A stretch of 64,000 nucleotides of DNA from Kumtagia sp963839725 (GTDB lineage Bacteria; Pseudomonadota; Alphaproteobacteria; Rhizobiales; Rhizobiaceae): NCBI GenBank assembly GCA_963839725.1, contig CAWIWT010000021.1:1-64000 (forward strand). Direction: 5' to 3'. This document shows, in pieces, positions 51,349 through 59,760 of the stretch (within the stretch, counting starts at the first letter, position 1; every line of letters begins with the position of its first letter). The translations under genes and the position numbers were made by a program. The notes under the pieces were generated by a model that was not told the origin of the DNA, did not search any database, and was given only the letters and a program-made list of their open reading frames with translations.

Positions 51349-52083
51349 TTACTTCGCATCAGCAACAACGTTGCCCTTATAATCCAAGGCTACCGAGACG
51401 CTCTTCCCGTCCTTTGTAGCTTTGCCGCGCCATATACCTTGGTCGTCCTTAGCCAACCCAGATACGCCGGAATATCCAGCCTCTTCAATGCTGCTTATTG
51501 CTTGGGCCTCGGTAAAACTGTTCGCTCCTGGCAAGGGGGCAGAAGCGTCGGTCGCCCCAGTTGCTCCCACCTCACCAGGTGACTGCGTGCTCATCGACGT
51601 TGCGATTTTTTCGATTTCCTGCTTGTGCATCGTCAGGGTTGGCACGGTTTCTTGAGCAAATGCCTTCAAAGAAGGATTGTCTCCGTCCTTTGCGTAACTT
51701 TCGAAGAGCGTCACTGCGTCGGAATGCGCTTTTCGCTGCAGCTCAACATAAGATTGCTCTAGCGATCCGCTCGACAACTCTAGTTTCTTCAGGTCGTTCT
51801 GGTGCGTTTCATCCAGCTTTGCTGGGAGGGAGAGCTTCTGCTCGGCAGCGACTTCCTGCAGCTTTGCGTTTGCCGCCCCATGATCCTCAATCATCATCGA
51901 GGCAAACTCGTCTACGTTTTTGTGGCTGCTCTTTCCAACGATAAGCTTGCTGGACTCCACTTCAAACATGCCACCAATTGCGGCCTTGTTAACGAAATCC
52001 TGGGCGGTGTCCGCAGCGAATGCGGGCGAATACGCGAAAGCCGCGGCGCTGGCAAAAAAGGCCAACATCAGTTTGGTTTTCAT
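51349..52083 (-). CDS. Periplasmic DUF4142 protein with PepSY-like tail
   Basis: A 244-residue protein from ATG at 52083. A signal peptide (LMLAFFASAAAFAYSPAFA, cleavage before ADTAQ) is followed by a ferritin-like helical DUF4142 domain (IVGKSSHKNVDEFASMMIED, HQNDLKKLELSSGSLEQSYV). A Ser/Ala linker leads to a C-terminal PepSY-like fold (NSFTEAQAISSIEEAGYSGV, WRGKATKDGKSVSVALDYKG). DUF4142 proteins are often stress-induced in rhizobia. The promoter at 52125-52149 agrees. Confidence 0.8.
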   Translation of the reverse strand: MKTKLMLAFFASAAAFAYSPAFAADTAQDFVNKAAIGGMFEVESSKLIVGKSSHKNVDEFASMMIEDHGAANAKLQEVAAEQKLSLPAKLDETHQNDLKKLELSSGSLEQSYVELQRKAHSDAVTLFESYAKDGDNPSLKAFAQETVPTLTMHKQEIEKIATSMSTQSPGEVGATGATDASAPLPGANSFTEAQAISSIEEAGYSGVSGLAKDDQGIWRGKATKDGKSVSVALDYKGNVVADAK

Positions 52084-52124
52084 AATTCTCTCGATCCTTT
52101 TTGAAGGCGAATTCACGCCGGTCT

Positions 52125-52149
52125 AACAAGCGAAAGGACCTTTCGTTCC
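52125..52149 (-). promoter_or_regulatory. EcfG-type promoter, GGAAC-N16-TGTT
   Basis: On the minus strand GGAAC (52149-52145) and TGTT (52128-52125) are 16 bases apart; the DUF4142 start is 42 bases downstream. Confidence 0.6.
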
Positions 52150-52546
52150 TCCCTTCCACGCCGAAAGAGGCTACCCACCCAGCTGGGCGCTCCGGCAGAA
52201 GGTCGGGCACAACCTCGCGGCCCCTTAAGATCGCCCCGTTGGCGGCACTGAATCGAACAAGGTACGGGCGGTGGTGGCGGCGGTGGCGGCGGGGAACCGG
52301 TAGTGGCGGCGAAACGGCGGCGGACAACGGTATCAATAATGGGGGCAACTTCGCAGCCAACAAGACTGTGCTGGCTGGTGTGTCCTTCTTTAGAGATAAT
52401 TCGACATCCAATCGAGACCTGGTTGCACTCCGCGCGAGGGTAGGCAGAACCGAACAACTTTGGCCCGGCTTTCTTACCTGTTGAAAAACCCTCGGGGGCG
52501 CCGGCACTAAAGCGCAGCCGGTATCCCCACGGCCAGCTCGCGAGCG
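52150..52546. other. Intergenic region with a GGC-rich simple-sequence stretch
   Basis: No gene recognised. From about 52266 to 52325 the plus strand is dominated by GGC and GGT triplets. Either strand would encode poly-Gly or poly-Pro/Ala runs, but no start or flanking domain supports a protein. Confidence 0.35.
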
Positions 52547-52854
52547 TCAGCGCTGATCCTTAAAAGGCTGTTTAGTCTCGCCAACCGATTTCGCTAAGTC
52601 GAAGAACGACGGGACCTTGTCCTCACTTTGAAGCTCATTGGCTGCTCTCAGAACGCGGATCGGAAAGCAAGCCGCATCTCGATTGGACGGCGACATGTCT
52701 TCGTAGAGAGTTCCTCGGAGGTGAGGTTGGTCTCCGCTTTGTGAAGAGCAGTATCTATCTCATCAATTGACAGGATGCCCTTTTGGACGAGGACATTGTT
52801 GATCGACGCAATCGCCATCAGCAGTCCCTGGAGCTGAAGATTGGCGACTTTCAT
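52547..52854 (-). pseudogene. Small conserved hypothetical protein, frameshifted
   Basis: ATG at 52854 opens KVANLQLQGLLMAIASINNV and LVQKGILSIDEIDTALHKAE. Near 52705 the frame shifts; the other frame continues YEDMSPSNRDAACFPIRVLR and ends FKDQR at 52547, giving a protein of about 102 residues. The family is known to me only as a rhizobial hypothetical. The start overlaps the stop of the gene at 52854-53231. Confidence 0.6.
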
Positions 52855-53231
52855 CAGACACCCTTCTTGACGTACGCGCCGGGGTTGCGGCCACTTTTTG
52901 GGGCTTTGGCGTCCTTCGAGTGCTCAGCGATTGCAGGACCCGCTCCCGATGTCTTCTGAGGGTCCGGACTGGGTGTGGATCGCTTCTCAGAGATTGGCTG
53001 TCCGTCCTCATCTACGGAGCTAGGCTGTAGGTTAGAGGGCGGTTGAACCCCATCATAATGGCGTGTTGATTGACCGCGATCTTGGACAGGCTCCGTCAGA
53101 CCATACGGGCGCTTGGGCTCATCTCCCTTATCACCGGTATGGATAGGATCAGGGCGCCTATTTTCCCCTCGCTTAGGCACTCGGGCGCCGCTCTCACGAT
53201 TATTTTCATCCGCTTCCGAATTGCCAGACAT
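52854..53231 (-). CDS. Disordered hypothetical protein (125 aa)
   Basis: ATG at 53231 after AAAGGGAGAAG. The protein is rich in Pro, Ser, Asp, Glu and Lys (PKRGENRRPDPIHTGDKGDE; SEKRSTPSPDPQKTSGAG) without hydrophobic core, so it is probably unstructured. It ends in a TGATG overlap with the next gene. An EcfG-type promoter at 53257-53282 stands in front. Confidence 0.6.
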   Translation of the reverse strand: MSGNSEADENNRESGARVPKRGENRRPDPIHTGDKGDEPKRPYGLTEPVQDRGQSTRHYDGVQPPSNLQPSSVDEDGQPISEKRSTPSPDPQKTSGAGPAIAEHSKDAKAPKSGRNPGAYVKKGV

Positions 53232-53256
53232 GAAGACTTCTCCCTTTTAACCGTGC

Positions 53257-53282
53257 AACTTTCGGAGCCCTCAAATTGTTCC
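53257..53282 (-). promoter_or_regulatory. EcfG-type promoter, GGAAC-N17-AGTT
   Basis: On the minus strand GGAAC (53282-53278) and AGTT (53260-53257) are 17 bases apart; the start codon at 53231 is 26 bases downstream. A divergent site lies at 53291-53316. Confidence 0.6.
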
Positions 53283-53290
53283 AACTCAGT

Positions 53291-53316
53291 GGAACCTACG
53301 ATCAAAGCCAGGTGTT
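53291..53316 (+). promoter_or_regulatory. EcfG-type promoter, GGAAC-N17-TGTT
   Basis: GGAAC at 53291-53295 and TGTT at 53313-53316, 17 bases apart, on the plus strand, only 8 bases from the divergent site. The next plus-strand start is at 53403. Confidence 0.5.
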
Positions 53317-53402
53317 TCCCGACGCGGAACTCCATCACAGGATCTTCGTAGCCTTCTGCCTCTAGCGCGCGGAACAATGCCCTCTACCGGCTGTTTGGCA
53401 CG

Positions 53403-53591
53403 ATGACATCGAGAAAGCCGCCCTCTAAGAACCTCAACGAAATCTCTGCGGAGGAAACAGCAGCCTTCTTCCGCCGAGCCTCAATTACCTATTTAGAATG
53501 CTGTATCAGCCTGATGCTGACGCATCTTTCGCGCGAGGAGGTGGCAGACATTTTAACTCAAGAAGCCAATATGATCAGGGAGTTTGATTGA
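53403..53591 (+). CDS. Small hypothetical protein (62 aa)
   Basis: ATG at 53403, weak ribosome site. The protein contains EISAEETAAFFRRASITYLE and LTHLSREEVADILTQEANMI, two amphipathic helices. No family is recognised. Support comes from the EcfG-type promoter 87 bases upstream and protein-like composition. Confidence 0.5.
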   Translation: MTSRKPPSKNLNEISAEETAAFFRRASITYLECCISLMLTHLSREEVADILTQEANMIREFD

Positions 53592-53681
53592 CAGAGCGCA
53601 TAATATTCGCCGCTGTGCTGATGTTGCCTCTGAAGTTACCAAGGCATGTGGAAGCCAAGCTCTACCTGGAGGGTAAGATAT

Positions 53682-54512
53682 ATGAGTGTGCATGGCGCCT
53701 CTGATTTCGATGCGGGTGTAGATATAGGGACCTTGTTTGCGGATGGGGTTGTTGGGAAAAAGGCAGCTTTCTCCCGGGCGTTCGCGGAGGCCATGAAGGA
53801 AGACATGATGACCGCCTTCTGGAAAGCTATCCAGCGTCCGGGCGGAGCGGTCGGACGAGGACCCCGCCGCTGGTACGTCGAAATCCATCCAGAAGAATTC
53901 GGAGGCTTTGTTGAACTCGCCACACATCCGTGGGTGCGCTCGATGTGTGAACTCGCGCTGGGACCCGATTACCAGATCGTCGAGCTAGGCTTTGACACAC
54001 CATTTCAGGGCGCAAAGAACCAGCCCTGGCACAGGGATTTCCCGTCACCCCCAGACACCTATCGCGACCGCAGGATTACATCGCTCGCCTTCAATCTCAC
54101 CGGCGTTGATGTGACTGAGGACATGGGGCCATTCGAGGTGGCAGTAGGCACGCAGTATATGGATGGTCGCGGATGGAAGCATGAAATGTTCCCCCCACAA
54201 GAAATCTGGGAGCAATTCGCATCGCGGGGAGTAAAAAAATATCCGTCGATGGGAGACATTTCTTGCCGCTCGGCGCTGACAATTCATCGTGGAACCACTC
54301 ATCCTTCTCCCATCGCTCGTCCGGTCCTGGTGCTTGGTGTAGATGCCCCGGGCGCGGGCCATGACAAGCTTCACGATATGATGGTCACGAAAGAGTATTA
54401 TGAGGCCCTGCCCCTCGAACTCCGCAGCCATCTCATCTGCCGTGTTGTCGATGAACTCGTCCCGGTCACACAGAAGCATGACATCGAAGGCCTAGTGATG
54501 GGAGTTGAATGA
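53682..54512 (+). CDS. Phytanoyl-CoA dioxygenase (PhyH)-like oxygenase
   Basis: The start at 53682 (MSVHGASDF) follows GGAGGGTAA. The 276-residue protein has the Fe(II)/2-oxoglutarate facial triad: NQPWHRDFPSPP (HxD) and a later His in ALTIHRGTTHPSPIARPVLV with the 2-oxoglutarate Arg. PhyH-like enzymes hydroxylate small molecules or lipids; the substrate is unknown. Confidence 0.75.
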   Translation: MSVHGASDFDAGVDIGTLFADGVVGKKAAFSRAFAEAMKEDMMTAFWKAIQRPGGAVGRGPRRWYVEIHPEEFGGFVELATHPWVRSMCELALGPDYQIVELGFDTPFQGAKNQPWHRDFPSPPDTYRDRRITSLAFNLTGVDVTEDMGPFEVAVGTQYMDGRGWKHEMFPPQEIWEQFASRGVKKYPSMGDISCRSALTIHRGTTHPSPIARPVLVLGVDAPGAGHDKLHDMMVTKEYYEALPLELRSHLICRVVDELVPVTQKHDIEGLVMGVE

Positions 54513-54539
54513 CCCTTGCCACAGCCGCGGGGGGACGGG

Positions 54540-54685
54540 CGAGCGGCTTGCCGGACTTGCTCGGATCTCCACTGCCTTGAAGGCCGGGCACCGAAAACCG
54601 TCCCACTCCGGCTCATATTGCCAGACACCGCCCGCACGGGGATGGTATCCATCAGCTTTGCCTCCATGCGAGCTGTTCACACCGG
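54540..54685 (-). pseudogene. ATP-dependent DNA ligase (LigC-type) N-terminal remnant
   Basis: The minus strand shows, in shifting frames, EAKLMDTIPVRA and WQYEPEWDGFRCPAF, the start of a LigC-type ligase up to motif I. The nucleotidyl Lys of the motif (EPKWDGFR) is Glu here. Nothing downstream resembles the remaining ligase motifs. A fragment only. Confidence 0.6.
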
Positions 54686-54765
54686 CAAGCGAAAGGAGCG
54701 TGAGGAAACCTTTGTGGCCATAAGGTGAGTCACACCAGCAATAGACAAGAGCTATTTATCCAAGC

Positions 54766-55371
54766 TTAGCGTCTCGCCTTCCAGGCGGCTGCCAAGGGGC
54801 CCTTCGCGCCAAAGACCGGGTCTTTGCGCGGCTTCGCGACTTCCAAAATTGTCTTGACGGCACGCTCATGGTCTTCGCTGCTGGTGCATTCGTCGTAGGT
54901 GCCGCCTGATGGGTAGGCGCCCACGACCAAAAAGTCATCGCTCGTGTCTAGCCGTTGGTGACCTGTCCCCGCCGGTAGGATAGCGCAGTCCCCACCCTTC
55001 AACCTCAGTGTACGTCCATATTTGCCGCCGAAACGCACTTTGCCCCATCCACGTGCAATTCCGAGGACCTCATGAATGCGGGAATGATAGTGCACGTAGT
55101 CGTAAATGCCGTTTCGCCAGGAGTCGCTCCAGCCATTGTGCTCGAACACGTCTTCAAAAATGGCGGCTGGATCAAGATCTTTGGGAGTTCGGATAACGCT
55201 GCGATAGACAATCATCGGCCAATGGGGGTGATTGGGGATGAGACCGTCATCCTTGAAATGGAATGTGGTGGGCTTTCGCGGGCGCGAAAGCCTGTCTAAA
55301 TCACTCTTCGCGGGCCGTTGCCAGCCTGTCACCCTCTCCAGGACGTTCTTTCCAAGCTCGAGTACAGGCAT
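54766..55371 (-). CDS. Cupin-domain protein (YjlB-like)
   Basis: A 201-residue protein whose start overlaps the alkB stop (TGATG). It contains FHFKDDGLIPNHPHWPMIVY, then GWSDSWRNGIYDYVHYHSRI and HEVLGIARGWGKVRFGGKYG, and ILPAGTGHQRL. The HYH...E and GHxR spacing fits a metal-binding cupin as in the YjlB family. The substrate is unknown. It probably forms an operon with alkB. Confidence 0.75.
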   Translation of the reverse strand: MPVLELGKNVLERVTGWQRPAKSDLDRLSRPRKPTTFHFKDDGLIPNHPHWPMIVYRSVIRTPKDLDPAAIFEDVFEHNGWSDSWRNGIYDYVHYHSRIHEVLGIARGWGKVRFGGKYGRTLRLKGGDCAILPAGTGHQRLDTSDDFLVVGAYPSGGTYDECTSSEDHERAVKTILEVAKPRKDPVFGAKGPLAAAWKARR

Positions 55372-55981
55372 CAGGATTCTCCGTATGAAACGCGCCGACC
55401 GGCATTCTTGCCCGGGGCTGCCATCGTTCGGAACGTGACCGAATACCGCTGTGCCGCCACGGGCGGAATACTATGTTCCCATACATGGCGAGACTCACCG
55501 GACATCATGTAAAGCGATCGCGGTTCGATTTCGATGGCAAGGCGCTGCCAGGTGGCACCCACCTTCCGACGAAAGCGAAACCTGCAGGCCGAGGCAAGCG
55601 ACAATCCGAAGACTTGATCGAAATGCGGCTTATCGCGATGCCATCCAATTCCGACGCCTTGATCGTATTCGGTGCAAAGGACCTGTTGAACCGACCCGTG
55701 AGCAGCGAAGCAAACGTCTCGACCCGGAGGGCAAACGGTGTCAACCAAGCCGGCAGCTCATCTGCCTGCTCCAGCACCTGCAGCGAAAAATTGTACCGCC
55801 AGCCAAAAGAAGCGACGCGGCGCTTGCCCTCAAACGCCCCGAACTGAAAGGGCTTGAGTGGAAGTTCGTCTATACGCCCAACAAGCTGGCGCTCTTCATC
55901 GGCGCTGATGAAATCAGGTTGGAGACGAAAACCGTCCGGCCTTGCTGTGGACTCCGCGAACAGGCTGAGTTGGTTTGGCAC
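55371..55981 (-). pseudogene. alkB: AlkB-type 2-oxoglutarate-dependent DNA dealkylase, frameshifted
   Basis: ATG at 55981. The first frame has DGFRLQPDFISADEERQLVG and PFQFGAFEGKRRVASFGWRY. Near 55680 it shifts to VLCTEYDQGVGIGWHRDKPH (HxD iron ligands), SLASACRFRFRRKVG, and HVWEHSIPPVAAQRYSVTFR (second His and the 2-oxoglutarate Arg). One indel restores a standard AlkB of about 200 residues. On the minus strand upstream, GGAAC-N15-CGTT (56038-56015) resembles an EcfG promoter with a spacer one base short. Confidence 0.85.
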
Positions 55982-56126
55982 GGGATGCTATCCATCCTTG
56001 ACTAATCGGTCAGCAACGGCGGCACAGCATGCGAGTTCCCAGAACTACTCTCGCCGAGCGAATTTTGCCGTTGTTTCGGGCGCTTCGCACACTATGTTCG
56101 ACCCACCGTAGGAATCGATAGCTTGA

Positions 56127-57396
56127 ATGGCACAGCGAACCGGCAGCGCCGATCTTCCCCTCCATAGCGGCCGCGTTCCACCGTGGCTCGGGCAGCGCAT
56201 GGCAGCTCTTGGTGCCGTCGTCTGCGAGGCCATCGTCCACCATTATGGACGAGACGAATTCCTGCGCCGTCTTTCCCATCCCTTCTGGTTCCAATCGTTC
56301 GGTGCCGTGATGGGCATGGATTGGCACTCGTCCGGCATCACCACCAGCGTAATCGGAGCGCTGAAACGCGGTCTGGCGCCACTGGGGCATGAACTGGGCA
56401 TCCATGTGTGTGGCGGTCGCGGAAAGCATTCGCGGCGAACACCCGAGGAGTTAAAGTCGCTGGCCGAGCGTGTCGGATTCGACGCCGCCGCGTTGATTCG
56501 GGCCAGCAGGCTGGTAGCTAAGGTTGATAGCGCGGCCGTCCAGGATGGCTTCGACCTGTATCTGCATGGCTTTGTCGTCACCGAAGATGGCCATTGGACT
56601 GTCGTGCAGCAAGGCATGAACGGCGACAAGCGTCAGGCACGGCGCTACCATTGGCATTCCGGCGACATCTCCGATTTCGTCGACGAACCTCACAGCGCAA
56701 TCGAAGGGCCGACACAGGGCGAGATTGTCAACCTGACTGACAAACGCGCCGCCCGCGTCGCGTGCCGCGCAACTCGATATACTTGCCGACCTTGGCCCGG
56801 ACCGGGTCGTCGATCACTACGCGAGTATCACTGCAGGACAACAGGCGCAGCCAATGCTGCCACACCTTGTTATGCCTCCGCATCATGATGTGCGATCCAG
56901 CGATGTATTCGTGCGCCGGCTGCACGGCACGCTGGCAGCGGCGGCGCAGCGAGGTCCTGTCGATTTTCCCGAGTTGTTGCTTACCCCCGGCGTTGGCGCA
57001 CGCACGGTGCAGTCCCTTGCGATGGTCGCCGAGGTTGTGCATGGCGCGCCCTATCGCTTCCAGGATCCTGCGCGCTTCTCGCTCGCACATGGCGGGAAGG
57101 ACCGCCATCCCTATCCCGTGCCGGTCAAAGTTTATGACGAGACAATTCGGGTTCTGAAGTCCGCGGTGCAGAAAGCAAAACTCGGTCGCGAGGAAGAGCT
57201 CGGCGCCATCCGGCGCCTGGACGAGCAAGCACGTAGGCTGGAGCGCACCGTCGAAGGTCCTTCACTCGAAGCCTTCGTCGCGCGCGAACGCGCAGCGTCG
57301 TCGTCATATGGTGGACGGTCGATATTCGGTTGGGAAGCGGATCCTGCAACAGCTGAGGGGTTCAAAAGCAAGCCCACACAACTATCGGAACCATGA
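56127..57396 (+). pseudogene. DUF763 protein, frameshifted
   Basis: ATG at 56127 opens RTGSADLPLHSGRVPPWLGQ and IVHHYGRDEFLRRLSHPFWF, then VCGGRGKHSRRTPEEL and GFVVTEDGHWTVVQQGMNGD. The frame shifts near 56768 and continues LPHLVMPPHHDVRSSDVFVR and PYRFQDPARFSLAHGGKDRH to 57396. These are the conserved blocks of DUF763, a family sometimes linked to DNA repair because members lie near alkB and ligase genes, as here. One indel restores about 420 residues. Confidence 0.8.
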
Positions 57397-57441
57397 GAAC
57401 CGGCGCGAGTTCGTCTCCAGAACCAAAAGGGAGTGAAAGCC

Positions 57442-57675
57442 ATGACGGCGAAAGGCGAAGCCACACTTCCCGCAGGCCCTAAGGCGCGAGCCCGTGCGAC
57501 CGAGGCCGTGGCAAACGAAGCCCCGCTTCGTGTCGTAAGAGACGCCCCCGCGCCGAACCCCGGCCAGAAGCCGCCGCTGACTCCGAAACCCAAGGAGGGA
57601 AGCGCCACGCTGGTTTCTGGCCCTAAGGCCCGAAGCCCGGGGAAAAAAATCCAAGCGATCCAGGGGCAGGGCTGA
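57442..57675 (+). CDS. Disordered Lys/Pro-rich small protein
   Basis: The start at 57442 is preceded by AAAGGGAG. The 77-residue product is rich in Ala, Pro and Lys (TLPAGPKARARATEAVANEA; GQKPPLTPKPKEGSATLVSG), with an internal near-repeat ATLPAGPKAR / ATLVSGPKAR. No fold is predicted. It lies 45 bases after the DUF763 gene and three bases before the GFA gene. Confidence 0.5.
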   Translation: MTAKGEATLPAGPKARARATEAVANEAPLRVVRDAPAPNPGQKPPLTPKPKEGSATLVSGPKARSPGKKIQAIQGQG

Positions 57676-57678
57676 GCG

Positions 57679-58063
57679 ATGAGCACGAGAGAAGGCGGCT
57701 GCCTCTGTGGAGCGGTGCGATTCAAAGTTACCCGCGAACCCAGGCGCGTCGGTTTGTGCCACTGCCAGGATTGCCGACAAACCAGCGGAAGCGCGTTTTC
57801 GATGTTTGCTGTGTGGCCGCGGTCCACTTACGAGGGGAGCGGGAACTTGGCGACTTTTAACGGCCGCAGCTTTTGCCCGAATTGCGGGTCGCGGGTCGTG
57901 CACCTCCGGCCCGGACGAGGCCGAGGTTATGGTTGGCTCGCTCGACAACGGACCGAGCGACCTTCTTCCTGCGTACGAAGTTTGGATTCTACGCCGGGAG
58001 GCATGGCTGCACGCGCTTCCGTGGGCCGACCAGTTCGGTGGTGATCGGCCGACCGTTGACTGA
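57679..58063 (+). pseudogene. GFA family (CENP-V/formaldehyde-activating-like) protein, frameshifted
   Basis: ATG at 57679. The zinc-site motifs are GGCLCGAVRFKV, LCHCQDCRQTSGSAFSMFAV, and FCPNCGSRVVHLRP. Near 57915 the frame shifts to DEAEVMVGSLDNGPSDLLPA and YEVWILRREAWLHALPWADQ to 58063, the usual C-terminus. One indel restores about 128 residues. The family binds zinc through these Cys; formaldehyde activity should not be assumed. Confidence 0.8.
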
Positions 58064-58261
58064 GCGCCGGAGCCTATCGAAACGCCCCGCAAATCAGCGC
58101 GAGAATGAACACGAAACCCGCCGCGGCCAAGCACGTGATGCGCGACGGTCGACGCGCCAAGCCCTTCCGGCGCAGGAGGCGGCGAATCGGGGGGCGCGTG
58201 GGCGGACCAGATCACCTATCTAGCGTGTTTTTGACTGAGGCCGTCATTGTCGCCATTGGTC

Positions 58262-58846
58262 TTAGTTACCACCGCGGTCGACATGGATCAGCTGTTGACT
58301 AGACGCGGGACCGCTCGGCACGGCGTAGATGCCTTCTGCGGCCGCCTTGTTGGCGCGCTCCTGACGCTCGGCTTTCTTGCCAAGCGGCTTTTCCTTCGGT
58401 CTCCCGCGTTTCACTCTGATTTCCTGTTCTGCCTGCTTGCACATGAGCGCTGCGGCTTGGATCGCCATGCGATCTCGCCGGTCGGGCGTAGCGTTCGGAT
58501 CGTTCATGATGTCGATCATATATTCCAGCGGCGTTTTCTGTTTGCGGCACCACCGCTTATCATCGGCTTCCATCGGACGGACCTCGGCGTCGATCTTTCC
58601 GTAGAGCGGTGGTTCGACAAACGTCGTCACGGGAATGCTGCTCTCGGCACGGGCGGCTTTAGTCCCGGTTTGCTTGGCTTGAGTTGGCTGGGGCCGTTTA
58701 TCATTGCTCGGTTCCTCAGTTATTATTCGAGGGTTCCCGCGTTGCGCTGTTCTTACGGCCCATCGCCGTAAGTTTAACGGAGCAAGGTCGTTCACGTACT
58801 CCGCTGCGTCTGCCTGATTGAGCTTCTCTACCCAAAGATCAGGCAC
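58262..58846 (-). CDS. Phage terminase small subunit-like protein
   Basis: A 194-residue protein from ATG at 58846. The core TPLEYMIDIMNDPNATPDRR and DRMAIQAAALMCKQAEQE matches a motif of small terminase-like proteins (TPLEYML-x-VMRDP...RRDRMA), followed by a Lys-rich stretch GRPKEKPLGKKAERQERANK. In phages the small terminase binds packaging sites. No large terminase follows in this window. Confidence 0.55.
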   Translation of the reverse strand: MPDLWVEKLNQADAAEYVNDLAPLNLRRWAVRTAQRGNPRIITEEPSNDKRPQPTQAKQTGTKAARAESSIPVTTFVEPPLYGKIDAEVRPMEADDKRWCRKQKTPLEYMIDIMNDPNATPDRRDRMAIQAAALMCKQAEQEIRVKRGRPKEKPLGKKAERQERANKAAAEGIYAVPSGPASSQQLIHVDRGGN

Positions 58847-59007
58847 CGGAAAGGATCGTTTCGGAAGCGGAACAAATCGTGTCCCGTACGTGTCCGCCGA
58901 AATAAAAAATCTGCGCGTGACACCCGTGCGGTCGGCGACCCTTTCGACCTGAATTTTTTTGGATCTCCCCCCCCCCTCGAAATTTCAGCGAGAGCTTGGC
59001 AACCGCT

Positions 59008-59472
59008 TTACCGTTCAGGGGTGAGTTCGGCGATCTCTACGACATCGCCTTCTGCGCGCCGGATATGCAGCTGCCAGGCATTGGCAAGATGGAAATATAT
59101 ACCGACAGTTTCCATATCCGGAGAGATGCTCGTTAGGGTCGACAAAAGAGTAGCCTGCTTGCGTGGCCAGTCGGGCTCGAAGATATCGCGGAAGGGCAAC
59201 AGGGCTTTGAGGAGTTCCCTTGCGGTGCCCGACCAAGTCCGGATATCACACATCATCAACCAAAGGGCGCCGGGGAACGGGTGCCCGCCCTCACTGATCG
59301 GCGTGTTGGCGACGGTCAACCGGCCCTCGGCGTGGCACTGCCGGCACAACGGCTCGATCGCGAGGCGCGCCCAGGTTGTGGTGTTGTAGGGCCAGCGCGC
59401 CACGGTCAGCGGCCCTCCTGAGTGGGGGAGCGGGGCGTGCCGATCGTGCGTGCGGGGTGGTGTCGGTGTCAC
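59008..59472 (-). CDS. HNH-like phage protein lacking the catalytic His
   Basis: A 154-residue frame with GTG start at 59472, inside a repeat unit. GGPLTVARWPYNTTTWARLA, IEPLCRQCHAEGRLTVANTP and ISEGGHPFPG follow the HNH endonuclease layout, but the VDH segment expected between VAN and PISEGG is missing. The C-terminal half (DWPRKQATLLSTLTSISPDM) resembles the tail of replication proteins rather than HNH. It looks like a deletion chimera of two genes. Confidence 0.5.
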   Translation of the reverse strand: MTPTPPRTHDRHAPLPHSGGPLTVARWPYNTTTWARLAIEPLCRQCHAEGRLTVANTPISEGGHPFPGALWLMMCDIRTWSGTARELLKALLPFRDIFEPDWPRKQATLLSTLTSISPDMETVGIYFHLANAWQLHIRRAEGDVVEIAELTPER

Positions 59473-59733
59473 CAGAAAGTCCGAAACTTTCCCTAAATTC
59501 TACAATCTGCCTATCTACTACCGTCTTTTTCATTTTTTATAACTTTCAGGATTACTGGTGACACTGGTGACCCCGTCCAAAAGACGGCGCTTTTTCAGTA
59601 GTTTAGCCGGTGTCTGTAGAAAGGCCGGTGCCACTAGAAACTGGTGGCACCGCGCGGCACGCCCGTCGTCGCTCCCCGCGCTGCCGCGCAAGTAAACGGC
59701 TGGTGTCACCTTAAATGGCCCGCCGGTGTCATC
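59465..59733. repeat. Iteron-like array of nine GGTGNCACC-type units
   Basis: Near-palindromic 9-mers occur at 59465, 59557, 59566, 59609, 59627, 59643, 59702 and 59725, with the words GGTGTCACC, GGTGACACT, GGTGACCCC, GGTGTCTGT, GGTGCCACT, GGTGGCACC, GGTGTCACC and GGTGTCATC; a further partial copy lies near 59455. Spacing is irregular. The array lies between the primase gene and the HNH-like gene and overlaps the small gene 59530-59760. Confidence 0.55.
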
Positions 59734-59760
59734 AGGAATGGCGACTGGAAGGCGGTTCAT
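59530..59760 (-). CDS. Small protein coupled to the primase gene
   Basis: The ATG at 59760 overlaps the primase stop (ATGA). The 76-residue product has NRLPVAIPDDTGGPFKVTPA and ends GVTSVTSNPESYKK. The repeat units of the region translate as VTP or VTSV fragments, so coding and repeat functions overlap. No family is assigned. Confidence 0.45.
   Translation of the reverse strand: MNRLPVAIPDDTGGPFKVTPAVYLRGSAGSDDGRAARCHQFLVAPAFLQTPAKLLKKRRLLDGVTSVTSNPESYKK

Noticed and set aside
52266..52325. Poly-Gly coding repeat in a GGC-rich stretch
   Set aside because: No start codon, ribosome site or flanking domain supports translation. It is treated as simple sequence.
53096..53377. A 93-residue minus-strand open frame
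   Set aside because: It spans both divergent promoters and the start of the 125-aa gene in another frame, and lacks a ribosome site.
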